Origin: Saccopteryx bilineata
Lineage: Eukaryota > Chordata > Mammalia > Chiroptera > Emballonuridae
DNA length: 64,000 bases
NCBI RefSeq assembly: GCF_036850765.1
Contig: NC_089494.1
Coordinates: 3,556,177-3,620,176, forward strand
Direction: 5' to 3'
Shown: positions 1 to 11,429 of the stretch, piece by piece
Numbering within the stretch: the stretch's first letter is position 1
Layout of the letters: each line of letters begins with the position of its first letter
The notes under the pieces: model-generated
The model's input: only the letters and a program-made list of their open reading frames with translations
Databases searched by the model: none
Told to the model about the DNA's origin: nothing
Program-made: the position numbers and the translations under genes

Positions 1-133
1 TGCTGATCATTACCAAAACAGAACATGTCACCTGTCTTTGAATTTTAAGGCATTTCCCCGGAGAAAATAATGATCAGTCTCCCTTACTTTCGCAAAAGTG
101 TCGTCAGGTGGAAACTGAATGAGCTTGGAGCGC

Positions 134-286
134 TCTGATTAGTGTGGAATGACACCACTTGAACTTTACCTGGGACCAGTGTCAAGAAAAAATTGGCCAG
201 CTCCCGTGCTGTTGGCTCTTCCCTCTTTGCCCCGCCTTCCACGCTGTACCCCACGGGCGGAGCAGTTCCTGAGAATCCTTTGATAT

Positions 287-321
<35 letters not shown>

Positions 322-1529
322 CAGGAAAAGGGGATTATTACCAGAGGAGACCAGAGCAATTCTGAAGAATTTGAGAGCTGAAACTCAAAGCACGCTACTG
401 TCCAATAGCGACATCAGAGTGCAAAGGTCCTGGGGCCGCTGTGGGAATCATGACCTGAGATTGTAAGGACGCTTTGAACCTCAAGTCTGAAACTAGAATT
501 GCTTTGATCATTGTTTTGATTGGCCGGTGAGGCAGTCTCTCGGGAAGCGGGGTGTTCTGATTGGCCGGTGAGGCAGTCTCTCGCTGTCATTCATCCCGGA
601 GAGAACGCCAGGCTCGTCGTCAGGAGCTGTGGCTGTTTTGATAGCTCTTGTGTGTAAATCTAAGCCAGGCCCACTCTTTCTCCCAAGGAGGTAGCCAGAG
701 AGATCAAGAGGCAAAACAAAGCTCGCTTCACGAGAGCGGGAATGCGTCCCCTAACCACTCGGACACAGAGCCAATAGGAAGTGGCAGCTGCTACGTGAAA
801 TCCTCAGATTTCAAGGGGGGGTGTTCATGTCGAAGAGGGGGTTCTCCTCTGTTGGAGCTGCACTTGGGGAAGGGTCCTCAGGAGGGGAAACGCGGAGAAC
901 CTCAGCGTCACAGGAGCGTACTTCCGATGGTTCCCCAGCGTACCGTCACAGCTGCCGGTCGGTTGAGGCAGAGCAGTAGCATTTCATAAATTATCACTTG
1001 TCTCTAACCCCCCCCCAATAAAAGAGGAGTCCCAAGCCTGCAGAAGCATCCCTCCACCATTGGAAGGGAGGGCTCTCTTTAAAGCCGAATTTGGCCCCAA
1101 TAAAGGTCTGTTACACGTGGGGTGCCCATGATGAGAGACCCACTCAGATGTCCTCAGAATCGGCAAGAAACAGCAATCATTCCAGTTTCAGACTTGAGGT
1201 TCAAAGCGTCCTTAAAATCTCAGGTCATGATTCCCACAGCGGCCCCAGGACCTTTGCACTCTGATGTTGCTATTGGACAGTAGCGTGCTTTGAGTTCCAG
1301 CTCTCAAGTTCTTCAGAATCCCTCTGGTCTCCTCTGGTAATAATCCCCTTTTCCTGTAAATAAATAAATAAATAAATACATCAAAGGATTCTCAGGAACT
1401 GCTCCGCCCGTAGGGTACAGCGTGGAGGCGGGGCAAAGAGGGAAGAGCCAACAGCACGGGAGCTGGCCAATTTTTTCTTGACACTGGTCCCAGGTAAAGT
1501 TCCAGTGGTGTCATTCCACACTAATCAGA
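134..1529. repeat. Long inverted repeat (fold-back) with ~350-bp arms
   Basis: The left arm (134 to ~497) and right arm (~1180 to 1529) are reverse complements over about 350 bp. By eye they differ at only about ten substitutions plus small indels, so about 97% identity. Both arms carry the same internal ATTT/AAAT microsatellite (288-320 and 1358-1379), so the tract was present before the duplication or has been copied by conversion. The ~680-bp spacer is not itself palindromic. It contains a 41-bp direct duplication (near 512-593) that brings two inverted CCAAT boxes (GATTGGCC) and a 113-codon open frame (648-989) with no recognisable domain. No clear target-site duplication flanks the arms, although weak similarity (GCTTGG) extends just outside them. 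It may be a long-TIR or fold-back transposon or a local inverted duplication. A transcript would form a long hairpin. Confidence 0.85.
512..593. repeat. 41-bp tandem duplication with paired inverted CCAAT boxes
   Basis: Two copies, offset by 41 bp, share the core GATTGGCCGGTGAGGCAGTC, at 518 and 559. Each has ATTGG, the reverse complement of the NF-Y core CCAAT. The pair lies just inside the left arm of the fold-back. Whether it acts as a promoter element is unknown. Confidence 0.7.
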
Positions 1530-2495
1530 ATAAATGAGCCAAGCAAATGAAGCGGAAATGGCTTGGCTCCCAGTGTCGTCCATTCTCTGATGCCAACTGA
1601 CGTTATTCACGTCAAGGTCCAGGTTTCCTGAGTTACCGTTCTATTTCGTGGGCGTTGAAAATGACGGCGGACACCAGTCTCGATACCGTGCTTCCGTAAG
1701 GTGGGCGGCTCAGTGTGTGAATAGCGTCTCCCGCAGTCGTTCAGATCAAGACGGAATGCCGGTGAGAGAACGCAGGTTCTCTCCGGGGTGGATTTTCTCC
1801 CTCATGATCCGGTCAGGGTGGGGTTGAGGGGCGCGTCTACCCGGAGAGCTCCGCGGAAAAGGAACAAGCTGATCTTTGAAGAGCTTGGTTTCGCCCTAGA
1901 TGCTCTGACGTTTTCTTTGTCTACGCAGAGCGGGGTCTCTGCCCCTTGACTGGTTAACAGCCAGGAATGTCAGACTGGCTCCACGTGACACTCCAAGGCC
2001 CATTTTCACTTCATCTGCCTTCTGGCACATTGAGTTTAACTTAATCAGGGGTGGAGGCTAATTTCCTGAAGCCGTTTCCAGGGTCCTTGTGCAAAGAGGG
2101 AAAACCATTCCCACTCTTTTAGGACATATGGTTGTTATTTACATAAAAATTCTCTTGTGCCATTCTACCCCCCCCACACACACACACACACTTCTACAGA
2201 TGGGGCTTACCCACTGTGTTTCCAACGCACTGATTTTCCAAGGCTTTCTGGGCCAAGCGTCAATCAACCAACCAAGCATGTCCCACAAAGCAGGGAGCAC
2301 ATCCACTCCTGGGCTCCCTCTCCCCATCCCAGCCTTGCCCAGCCTCACCCACTAGGTTATTGCCATCAGGAGATTGATTCTCTACTCAGAGGACACCAGG
2401 GTCATTGCAGAGAGCACAGTGGAGCAGAGCCCTCGGGCAGACTTGGGGAGCTGGGCGCCCCCAGTGGAATGTGACCTCTCCCGGGGTCTTGAGGT
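1530..2495. other. Unassigned DNA with a short CA microsatellite
   Basis: There is no recognisable gene or repeat apart from a C-run followed by a (CA)n tract at about 2168-2190. Short open frames here have no signal peptide, domain or repeat and look like chance. Confidence 0.5.
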
Positions 2496-2499
2496 GGCA

Positions 2500-2710
2500 G
2501 TGGTGGGCACTCTGGAGCCAGACTGCTGGGGCTCAGTCCTCTGTCTCTGATACTAATAAACACTGTGTCCTCCAGCAAGTCACTTACCCTCTCCCAAGCT
2601 TCCAGGGCTCCCATCTGTGATGTAAGCTTTCATCTCACAGAGCAAAATGTGAGGGTGAAAGGAGATACTGTTGTGCCCACAGCAAGGTAACTGGCACAGA
2701 GGAGGGGACG
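2500..2710 (+). repeat. MIR SINE, old copy
   Basis: It follows the MIR order: a box-like head (GGAGCCAGACTGCTGGG), then CAAGTCACTTACCCTCTCC (the conserved MIR core), then the region ending in a variant of 'cagtgcctggcacag' (AGCAAGGTAACTGGCACAGA). It is diverged, as expected of a repeat older than the placental radiation. The orientation is plus. Confidence 0.75.
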
Positions 2711-3793
2711 CACGAATGCGAACTCTCATCATTTCTCGCCTGTCACATGGAATAAACCTAGCGCTTACCATCGAGGCTGGTGTGAAGTTAGAAGGGGCTG
2801 AGGTGTGCAAAGTCGTGGCCCAGCTCGGGGTGTTATAGGCACACCATGAGTGTTGACAACGGTGGTTGCCGCTACTACCGGTATTTGTCTTCTTGATAGA
2901 GTCGTCGTGGCCTCAGCTGGCCAGGAGCCTTGTCTCTGAGAAGATTCCAGGCATGGTTTCCTGGGTGCCCAGGAGATGACAGTAGGTGTCTCCACCTCCA
3001 GATGTAGACAGAGTCTTAGGGGCGACGTCGAGTTCTGGGTCCAGCCCCACAACAGAGACGTGGCATGTGCCAACCGCTCGTTAGCCAAGGGAGGTCGGAA
3101 AGGTCCGCCCGGGTGTCCTGGGCTGCGGCAGGTGGCTTCCTGACTCGAGAAATCGGACCTCACCCTTAACTCTCCCTGACTTTCCATCGGAGTCTGATCA
3201 AGCTCAGTGAGGCCTTTAAAAGAGAAGAGGGAAGAGGTGACGGGGAACCGTGGTGGTTGAAGGCAGCGGCACCAACTGCTTGCTTATTCATCTTCTCCTT
3301 TTGTAATAATTGGGGCTGGACCAGGTTCAAGGCTCAGGACCCACCCGGACCCTGGTTTGACCAAGGCCTTGGCCTCTGCCAAGTTCTAGTCCAAGGAGAG
3401 GTCAGAGGAGTCGGGCTGGGTCTCGGGATTCATCCGAAGGTCATGGACACAGTGTGTCACGTGACACCTGTCTGTGACGGGGACCCTGTCCTTTCCTGTG
3501 ACCCCTCCCAGTCCATTCCTGTCTGCCACGTGGGACCAGACTGCAGTCCCTTCTTGTCCTGAGGACCACAGGAGATACATGCTCCCCCAGAACTTCCCTG
3601 GGAAATGGGACCTGCCGTCCTGTGATTAATGCTGGGAGTTAAAATTCTGGAAGGAACCAGGTCCTCTTGGCCAGTAGCAAATTATCACCAACAGAACTCT
3701 TGGGAACAAAATACCTCAACTGCTAACCTTGAACATATTTAGCATGGCCCTCATTTAACTGTCATCAAGGTAAGATCATCGTACCAGCTCTTC
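2711..3793. other. Unassigned DNA, no gene seen
   Basis: No repeat family or coding pattern was recognised. Open frames at 2765-3187 (minus) and 3257-3562 (plus) overlap each other on opposite strands without a recognisable domain and are not supported as genes. Confidence 0.45.
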
Positions 3794-3801
3794 CTTTAAG
3801 G

Positions 3802-4096
3802 CAGTGGTCCCAACCTTTTTTGGGCCATGGACCAGTTTAATGTCAGAAAATATTTTCACGGACCGGCCTTTAGGGTGGGACGGATAAATGTATCACATGA
3901 CTGAGACAAGCGTCAAGAGTGAGTCTTAGACGGATGTAACAGAGGGAATCTGGTCATTTTTTAAAAATAAAACATCGTTCAGACTTAAATATAAATAAAA
4001 CAGAAATAATGTAAGTGATTTATTCTTTCTCTGAGGACCAGTACCAAATGGTCCATGGACCGGTAGTGGTCCGCAGCTCAGAGATTGGGACCACTG
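3802..4096 (+). mobile_element. Non-autonomous hAT transposon (copy 1 of a bat-type family)
   Basis: The terminal repeats read CAGTGGTCCCAACC on the left and GGGACCACTG on the right, the usual hAT 'cagnggtcccc' ends. The 8-bp flanks are CTTTAAGG (3794-3801) and CTTTATGG (4097-4104), a target-site duplication with one mismatch. The interior is AT-rich, has GGCCATGGACC near the ends and carries no transposase frame, so the element is about 295 bp and non-autonomous. It matches the copy at 15614-15962 closely but lacks about 50 bp of that copy's interior, near its ACAAAATAAAATTACACAAC stretch. Confidence 0.9.
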
Positions 4097-4104
4097 CTTT
4101 ATGG

Positions 4105-5280
4105 GACTTCTCAAGTGTGGGCAAATGCGGTCCTCTTCCATAAAACTAACGCACTAGGAGGAAATGGCCTTGAAATCAGGCCACAGCGTCACATGTAATA
4201 CCCGAGACCCTGGGGCCGGTTTCTGGAGGCTGGATTCCAGAGGGAGCAGAGGGCACAGAGGATAGTGCTGTTGAGTTGTCCATGGCCTTCTCCAAGGGGC
4301 AAAGGTCAGCCATCGGGTTCAGAGACATGGGGACTCGGTCATTAGACCAGAGAGAGGGTTCGGAGGCCAGAAAGTGGGGAAAGGGAACCAGGGAAGCTGA
4401 AACTTAGAGACAAATCTGGCTCTCCTGATGACCCTGTGCTTGAGTGCCTTCAGCATTAAAGACGGGCGGAGTGTCAGAGCGGGGAGACCGCCCAGAGAGG
4501 GGCTCTAGAGCCCTGTCGGCAGCGTCGGCAGCGAAGTCCTGTGGGCACCTGAGCGACTAGACGAAGGAGTAACAGGGGCACTGGTTCTGATGCGGCTATG
4601 CCCACAGGGCGACGGAAACCAGAGCGGAGGGCAGGACGCGCTTCCCCGGTGACCCACGGCCACAGCCACACGCTGGCACATCAGTCTGCCCCAGCGCCCG
4701 GGATTAGGCGTGAGGGACGACATGTTAAACAGCGAGGAAACTCAGTCTCCTGGAAGGTTCTCTCTAACTCTCAGCATCTGTGACACGTCAACTGAAGAGT
4801 GTCACCAGAGCTCACGCGGGTTCTTTTCCTCTGAGCGTAGCCTCCGGGGACTCCCCTCTTCTGACAGTACCTTGGACTTGGTACTGTCGCCATGACCTTG
4901 TTTGTGCTCCTTGTCTGTTTTCCACACTGGGACACGGATTCTTTCATTCCCGGTCGCTGGTTTGAAATCGTGGCCTTCTGTTCAGGACTCCTAGCAGGAA
5001 CGAGACCTCTTTTTCACGTACCCGCCTCCCCGTGTTAACTTGGAGCTGCTCACCTGTGCACCAGTTAATCTGTCCACCTAGACACGTGCTGCTGACGGTT
5101 TCTCAAAGTCAAAACCTGGTGTGACGAGATGCCCACTGCCCAGAGGTTTCTCCAGGGCCACTCCACACAGCATCCAGGACATTCTGGAGACGCTGAGATC
5201 ATGTTTAGCCTCTGTTACTACCTTCAGATGGTCAGGGAGGTGAGGAGCCACTGAGCCATTTCACCCGCAGGTGTTGTAAA
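4105..5280. other. Unassigned DNA, no gene seen
   Basis: No repeat or gene was recognised. Short overlapping open frames on both strands (4474-4965) lack domains and sit in GC-rich sequence where chance frames are expected. Confidence 0.45.
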
Positions 5281-5299
5281 GTACCAAAGGCTACAGAAT

Positions 5300-5970
5300 T
5301 AATATTGATATTTTAGGAGGCTTGGAGAACATTTTATTAATTTGGGTTAAGGTGTGCAGAGAAATTGTGAGAATAGTCTCTGTACTGTGTGATTGGCATA
5401 ACCAGGATGGCCCTTGGCATTGTATTGTAAATGCAAGGGGGAGGAAAACATGGATTCCCAGACATTCCACCACACCTGTGGGGAAAGGGGTGAATGGCTA
5501 GCCAGGTGCAGGAAGAGAAAAGCCAAAATAAACCTTTTCTTATAGCAATGAGCCATTTGCGGGCATTTGTCCCCACCGAAACTACCTCTCCTATGTAAAT
5601 GTGTGTGTGACTCTGGACAGAGAGATGGCAGATAAACACTAGATAGTATAGGAATGCCTTTAATATGTAAAGAGACATCTTTCTACCATTGTGTTGGCTT
5701 GTAAACTTTGTTTTCCCCAAAATAATGTATAGCTTGCAAATTGAACATGGTCCTATCATGTTAAAGGACATATGACTATAACCAATAGTGGTAAGGGGCT
5801 CCTAATTGCAATTTTTGCTTCTGTACTTCCCGCTTACAAAACTATAAAAACTAAGTAGAACAAAGGGCCTGCGCGCTCTCCCTCAGATTTCTGTCGGAGC
5901 TGCCGCCCCTTGGCCAAGCTAAACAATAAAGCTTTGGTGTGTAAACGACGGACCTTATTTCTGTCTTTCA
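5300..5970 (+). mobile_element. Solitary retroviral-type LTR, left end uncertain
   Basis: The right half has LTR promoter and polyadenylation architecture: CCAAT at 5782-5786, TATAAAA at 5843-5849, a short GC-rich leader, then AATAAA at 5925-5930 followed by a GT-rich stretch. The sequence ends near TTTCA at 5970, as gammaretroviral-like LTRs often do. The next bases (TTTTGGGTCCCTCC) could be a worn primer-binding region, but no gag, pol or env frame follows, so this is a solo LTR or a truncated provirus. I could not find the 5' TG or flanking duplications with confidence. The family is not identified. Confidence 0.6.
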
Positions 5971-5974
5971 TGTT

Positions 5975-6689
5975 TTGGGTCCCTCCGAATTTGGATTAAC
6001 AGAGGGATACACTAACTCATCACTGTGGGATGTACATTGGCCTCAGGGAAAACATAGAGCAAACTTGTCACCCCCACCTCCTCCTTTGTTCGTGGAAGAC
6101 ATTTCCAGTCGATCCCAGAACTCTCTTTCTTTCTCTCTCTCTCACAGAGCAGAAATGTGGTCTCACATCATCACTGGACTGGAGCTGACTGCCAAGCCAG
6201 TTGAAATCTCCTGGCATCCTGGCTTTGCCCAATAAATTGTGATGCCCAGCCCCTGAAGAAGTAAGAAGACATCACCCAGAATAGATGGCTGAGATTCCAT
6301 GCCGAGCTACATGGTCAATAGCCCCATGTTCACAGTCCAGGGTCTAACACACACAGTGTAATGAAGGTGGTCAGATGACCTTGGTCATCGTCCCAGTGCA
6401 GAAGGAAGGGTACAGGTAGATGCCTGCCGTGCCCACTGTGTGTCGAGCCGTGGGCCTGGCACATGTGGAGCTATTGCTTGTTTGATTAGGGAGTGAGTGA
6501 GGGTGGGGGTAGCTCTACCAAGACGGAGACACCTGGAGGAAACTGTCTGGAAGGACTGCTTCTCTTGGTAGAATTATTGGTCGATTTTTAGCACTAGAAA
6601 TCATGAGAGGGATAGAAGTAAGAATGAATAAGAAAATTACCACACAATTACATATGTGAAAAGTGGGTCTTTCGACAAAAATATGCATT
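5975..6689. other. Unassigned DNA downstream of the LTR
   Basis: A short CT-rich tract lies near 6120-6150. No gene was recognised. The 86-codon frame from 5975 starts just past the presumed LTR end and shows no retroviral domain. Confidence 0.4.
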
Positions 6690-6697
6690 TCTTAAAG

Positions 6698-7020
6698 CGG
6701 GGGTCCGGAACCTTTTTGGCTGAGAGAGCCGTGAACGCCACATATTTTAAAATGTAATTCCATGAGAGCCATACAACGACCTGTGTATGTGACACATTAT
6801 CCAATAAAAATTTGGTATTGTCCCGGAGGACAGCTGTGATTGGCTCCAGCCACCCGCAACCATGAACATGAGCGGTAGGAAATGAATGGATTGTAATATA
6901 TGAGAATGTTTTATATTTTTAAAGTTATTATTTTTTTTTAATTAAAGATTTGTCTGCGAGCCAGATGCAGCCATCAAAAGAGCCACATCTGCCTCGCGAG
7001 CCATAGGTTCCCGACCCCTG
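6698..7020 (+). mobile_element. Non-autonomous hAT transposon (second family)
   Basis: The ends are CGGGGGTCCGGAACC and GGTTCCCGACCCCTG, imperfect terminal inverted repeats of the 'caggggtcgggaacc' type. The 8-bp flanks are TCTTAAAG (6690-6697) and CCTTAAAG (7021-7028), a target-site duplication with one mismatch. The interior has GAGAGCC and GCGAGCC motifs near the two ends, is otherwise AT-rich and has no transposase. The length is 323 bp. A broken copy of the same family lies at 29453-29693. Confidence 0.9.
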
Positions 7021-7028
7021 CCTTAAAG

Positions 7029-8785
7029 TGAAACGTGGGATGAAACGGTAAGAGAAATGATATATCATAATCAAGTAAAAGAAATTGTCCAAATAAAATT
7101 GTCCAAATAAAAGAATTGTCTAAATGCCTGCCCCTTAGACCGTAGTCTGGGCTGGGAAGGGCTTCATGGAAAATTTAAAATCGTGTTAACATTATAAGGC
7201 TCTACTACAGGGTGAGTTTGAAGTTGGGGCGTTCAGATTTGTTTCTGCTGTTGGACTCCTCACGTAGGCGCTTGTGTGAGATTGTGGTTCATAATAAGAA
7301 AGACATACTTGGTCTTGCTCTTGACCTGGGCACAGGGCTCCTAAAGCCCCTAGAATTTCCTAAGCCAGAAGCCTGATTAAACTGTCTTTTGTTATGTTAA
7401 CGAGCTGACTTTCGGAAAGCCCCTAAGTCACCTAAGAATGAGTGCTGGTTGCCAGGGCACCAACCTTGTGATTAGAGGACTGGAACTTTCAGTCCCCACC
7501 CCCCCACCCCCCCACCGCAGACACACCCCTCCTGGGAAGAGAAAAGAAGGGTTGCAGGTGGAGTCCGTTCACCAATAATCCATGATTTAATCAACCCTGC
7601 GTACTGAGGCCTCTACAAAAGGCCCAAAGGACCTTCTGTTAGCACAGGTAGCTAGCTGTTATGAACAAAGGAAGGGAGCAAATGGAATTGGACATTCAGC
7701 CTGATTTATTAGGAAGCCACGCATTCACAGGCACCCCAGGAGAGGGTCACATCCTCTGTGGAAGAGCTTGATCCCTGAAGCACAGCAAGAATTCGCTTTT
7801 AATCTCCCTGGGGCTTTCCATCTGTCCTGGTAGTAGGGCAGTGGGCGTGAGGGGAGGGATGAAACAGTGGAGGAAGTTTCACTCCTGTGGCAGAGGCAGG
7901 AGAAGCCACGATCCTGCAGGGGAGGGGCCCTTCTACTCTGAAGTAGGTGCAGTAGGAGCTGAAATGACAATCATTCAGGGGAGGGATCTGACCTGGGAAG
8001 AAGAATCGGATTGGATAAGGAACACCAAGCCCCAGAAAATCCAGAAAAGGGATTGGTGAGGTAGAGGGCCCAGCACAATCCCGTGAAAGAGTAAGAAAGA
8101 GATTGGTTAGTTTGAAAGAAAGCCTGTTCTCTCTTAAACCCCAAGGTAATATAATCAGTGATGGACAAAGGCCCGTCTCTGTAGCTTGCATTCATTGTTT
8201 ATCTGCTTGTTCATTCGTGTGCTGCTCTCTGTAGCAGCTGGAGGAAGCCGCCCAGGCTGAAGCTCAAACCCAAGCGAAACCGTGGCAGCAGACCGACAGA
8301 TGGGGAAATGAGACCCAGAGGAGTTCCACATCTCTGGGCCCTGGTCCTCCTGGACTTGCTGAGGACCAAGTGCAGGGCTTGCAGCCCCAGAAATAAGACT
8401 TATTCCATGGTGGGACAGAGCTGAGCCATCTCTCTGGTCATGAATGTGATACCAGGCACTGGGGGGGGGGGCATTCCTTTGTTACTGCTCTAGTACATCC
8501 TACCACTGCACCTCATCCTCCTATGTGTGGGTCCCTGAAATGCTTTTCTTGTGACTCTGAGGAAGAACCCGCTGGTAACACGTGGAGGTGCCAGAGAGGG
8601 CACGGAAGTTCCCTGTCCCCTGCCCAAACCTTGCCCTCTGCCGCTCCCATCTGTCTGCCTGTCCCTGAATTCTATGGTTTGTACAATACATCAGTGATCT
8701 AGTAAGGACACGTTTCTGAGTTCTGCGAGGCACTCTAGCAAAGTAATCAAAGCCGAGGAGGGCACCCAGGGAGCCTCTGACCTGT
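7029..8785. other. Mostly unassigned DNA; possible old LTR remnant at ~7250-7520
   Basis: The stretch ~7250-7520 has the feel of an ancient interspersed repeat (GTGGTTCATAATAAGAAA, then TGCTGGTTGCCAGGGCACCA), but I could not place it in a family. A C-run with ACCCCCCCA lies at 7497-7520 and a G-run at 8461-8471. No gene was recognised. The opposed open frames at 7799-8191 overlap and have no domain. Confidence 0.4.
7081..7127. repeat. Short tandem repeat, ~16 bp x 3
   Basis: AATTGTCCAAATAAA is repeated about three times with small changes. It is too short to assign a role. Confidence 0.7.
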
Positions 8786-8990
8786 CGTAGAGGCAGAACG
8801 GGCTTTGCACGCCGACACACCTGGGCTGGAGCCCAGCTCGACTGTGTCCTGCCCGGCTGACGCTGGGCAAGTCACTTAAACTCTCTGACCCCAATTGTCA
8901 ACGTAGCAATAACCACGACAAGATCACTGTGTTGTGAACGTTAAATAAATGAACAGACATGAGTGCAAAGCGTCTCCTGTAGCGTAAGCC
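8786..8990 (+). repeat. MIR SINE
   Basis: It contains the MIR head (ACACCTGGGCTGGAGCCCAG) and core (GGGCAAGTCACTTAAACTC), followed by CTCTGACCCCAATTGTCAAC and a GTTGTGAACGTTAAATAAAT stretch matching the MIR 3' half. The order and orientation are correct for a plus-strand MIR. Confidence 0.85.
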
Positions 8991-11425
8991 GTGGGCTCAC
9001 TCTTCAAGATGGAGTTGTCCTACAAATAGGCCCCACCATCAACACCGATGGGCCTGTTCGTTACAAGCACAGCGGTGGGCTTGGTAGAAGCCGATGCCAC
9101 GAGACCTAGGGGGCGCCACGGGCTGGCATGGCCAGCCTTCCGAGCCGAGAAGCACGAAGCACGCCCTGGTGGCCCCGGTGGGCTCGGGCGCTGTTGCACG
9201 AATAGCCCAGAACTAAGGCACCGTGAGGAAGCAAATTCCCAAACAAACCCAGATTCCCATGAAAAGGAGTGCAAAGAAGTCATGGAATTTGTGCTTTTTG
9301 GCAGCTGTTCGCTCCCGGGGCTGTGCCCGGGGTTGGTCTTCCTGTGCGCTTGGCTGCTGTTGACCTGTTCCCAGAGACCTTGGCAGGCCTGCTTTGCCGG
9401 GCTTAAGTGGGATCTTCCCGGACTCCAGGGTCATTGGAGATGTCACCATGGAGACAGCCAGACCTCCCCGGAGCTGACCTTCTCAATAGCCGTTTCCAGG
9501 TCATTAACATACACCCCAAACACACATATGCTGGCCAAGAACTTCCCTCCTGTAGGATTTACGGGATAGAGTTATAGCGGATATGTTTTATTTCATGGGT
9601 GAATATTTTTAAGTAAGGCTGTCTCCACAATGCTTAAAAGGTAAAAATTACAGTCTCACTGGTTCTTTTTTTTTTTTTAGCGTCAGACAGACCTGACTTT
9701 TAGTTTGAGTCTCACATAGTTGAGGCCAACTGCAACTGACTCAGAGCCAAGGGCCCAGGACTTCCGTGCCCGCCTGTCCGCTAGTCTCAGAGCGGGGCAC
9801 CTGTGTTATTTCAGCACATCTTCAACAGGATCGCCCACAGGATATGGGCTCGAATTCCCAGATTTCATAGCCTTAGCTGACGAGCAGGGCCCCAGCCTCC
9901 AGGGAGCATACCCACAGGGGTGATCGGACACAGAATGAATGCAGGGTGAGCTACAGCAGGGGATTAGATGGTTACAACTGAGGGCCAGAATGACTGGCCA
10001 GGGCAATCAGAAACGAAAAGGAATGGTCTGAGCTCAGAACACTCTTTCTTCCAAAGGGAATCAGTTATGTTTCCACTGGCTGAAGCCCAGCTAGGTTGGG
10101 GTGACCAGCTCGCTGGCTCTTTATCAGGTTTGCGCCCCCAGTGGAGTGACAGATTGCACTAGATGGGAACCACGGGTCAGGTTGTGGCTCAGGAACATGG
10201 AGACCTTGAGGCCGTTCTCTCCAACATGGGGCAAAGAATAAGAACTGCTCTCATTGGCTCCCGGGGCTGCTGTGATGATCTAGGTTCCATGGGTTTCTGC
10301 AGCACCAGGGGCAGAGTAAGCACGAATAGCACGTGGACGAAAGAATGTATCAAACTCTTCACATCACACACCGGATGCATGATCTCACACCAACAGAGAG
10401 CTGCGTGGTGGGGCCCCTGCCCCAGCGAAAGCACAGCTCTAGAGGAGGGTTGTGGGCAGGTAGTTCATGTTGGGAGTCAACCAGGTATAGGGGGAGCAAG
10501 GGTCTGGTGGGGGTGGGGTTAACAGGGAAGGAGGAAAAGCCAATACAATCAGCTGTGAAGCCGGCCCTCCCCAACGGGACATAATGAGGAGAGAATAAGA
10601 AACAAATCTCAGAGCTGTCCACCCAAGGAGCAAAGGGAAGAAGCATGCCTCCGCCAGCCCCTGCCCCCCTCCCCAGCCCCTGTCCCCCTCCCAGCTCCCC
10701 CCACCCCCACCCCGTGCTTGAGGCTTAGTCTGTGAGATGCAAGCTCTTCTGAACTTCAGAGGTGCCATGCACCAATGCCACCCAGGCTTTCCTGGGCATT
10801 CCGCAGGAGAAGAGAGAGACAGAGGCACGCTCCCGAGATGAGCTGCTGTCAGTACAATGCTGCCCTGAGCCTACATGCAGCTCCTGACCATGGCCGGGGT
10901 GGCATCAGACCAGAAGCCTGGTCGGGCAGTCCCTGGTGCTGGCCGGTGCAGACCCTTCCCTGCAGCCCTGTGCCCACCACAGGGCGCCACCCTCTGAGCT
11001 GTTCAGGCTCATCCGCTGAGCTGTCGGTGGGTCTCTGTTGCTTCCTCTCTTTCCCTCCCTCTCTCTCTCTCGCCTTCCAATCAAACCTCCTTCTTTCACT
11101 TCCTCTTTGTCCGTCTCTCCGGTGTGTCCCCCTCCCTCACAGCCCCGCCGTGGCGGGGGCTCTCGGTCCTCAGTTCCACCCGTCTGCTTTCGCTGACCAG
11201 TCTCCCAGTGGGCTCAACCGCCTCGTTTCTCCCCCTCTCGTTCGTCCTCATGCCACTGCCATGCTGAGTCTCCGAATTACTTTTCCCTTGTCCCTCCCTG
11301 ATCGGGAGCATGGCTGCCTACTCCCAGCAAAGCTTGAACAATAGGTTGAGGGTCCTCGGAGAAGTTTGCAGCATCCTGCATGGGGCTGTAGCTATTTATA
11401 CACGATGTGTTTATATATCCCTTTA
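8991..11425. other. Unassigned DNA, no gene seen
   Basis: Overlapping open frames occur on both strands (for example 9048-9569 plus, 10439-10828 minus and 10775-11344 plus). None shows a domain, signal peptide or splice pattern that I can defend. A T-run lies at 9667-9679, a C-rich run at 10667-10715 and a CT-rich tract at 11045-11105. Confidence 0.45.
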
Positions 11426-11429
11426 TCCA

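Noticed and set aside
288..320. CRISPR-like direct repeats (ATTT tract and other arrays)
   Set aside because: These are simple microsatellites or minisatellites with no unique spacers, in a mammalian genome.
5975..6235. Start of a retroviral gag frame behind the LTR
   Set aside because: The 86-codon frame has no gag-like motif and no further retroviral sequence follows.
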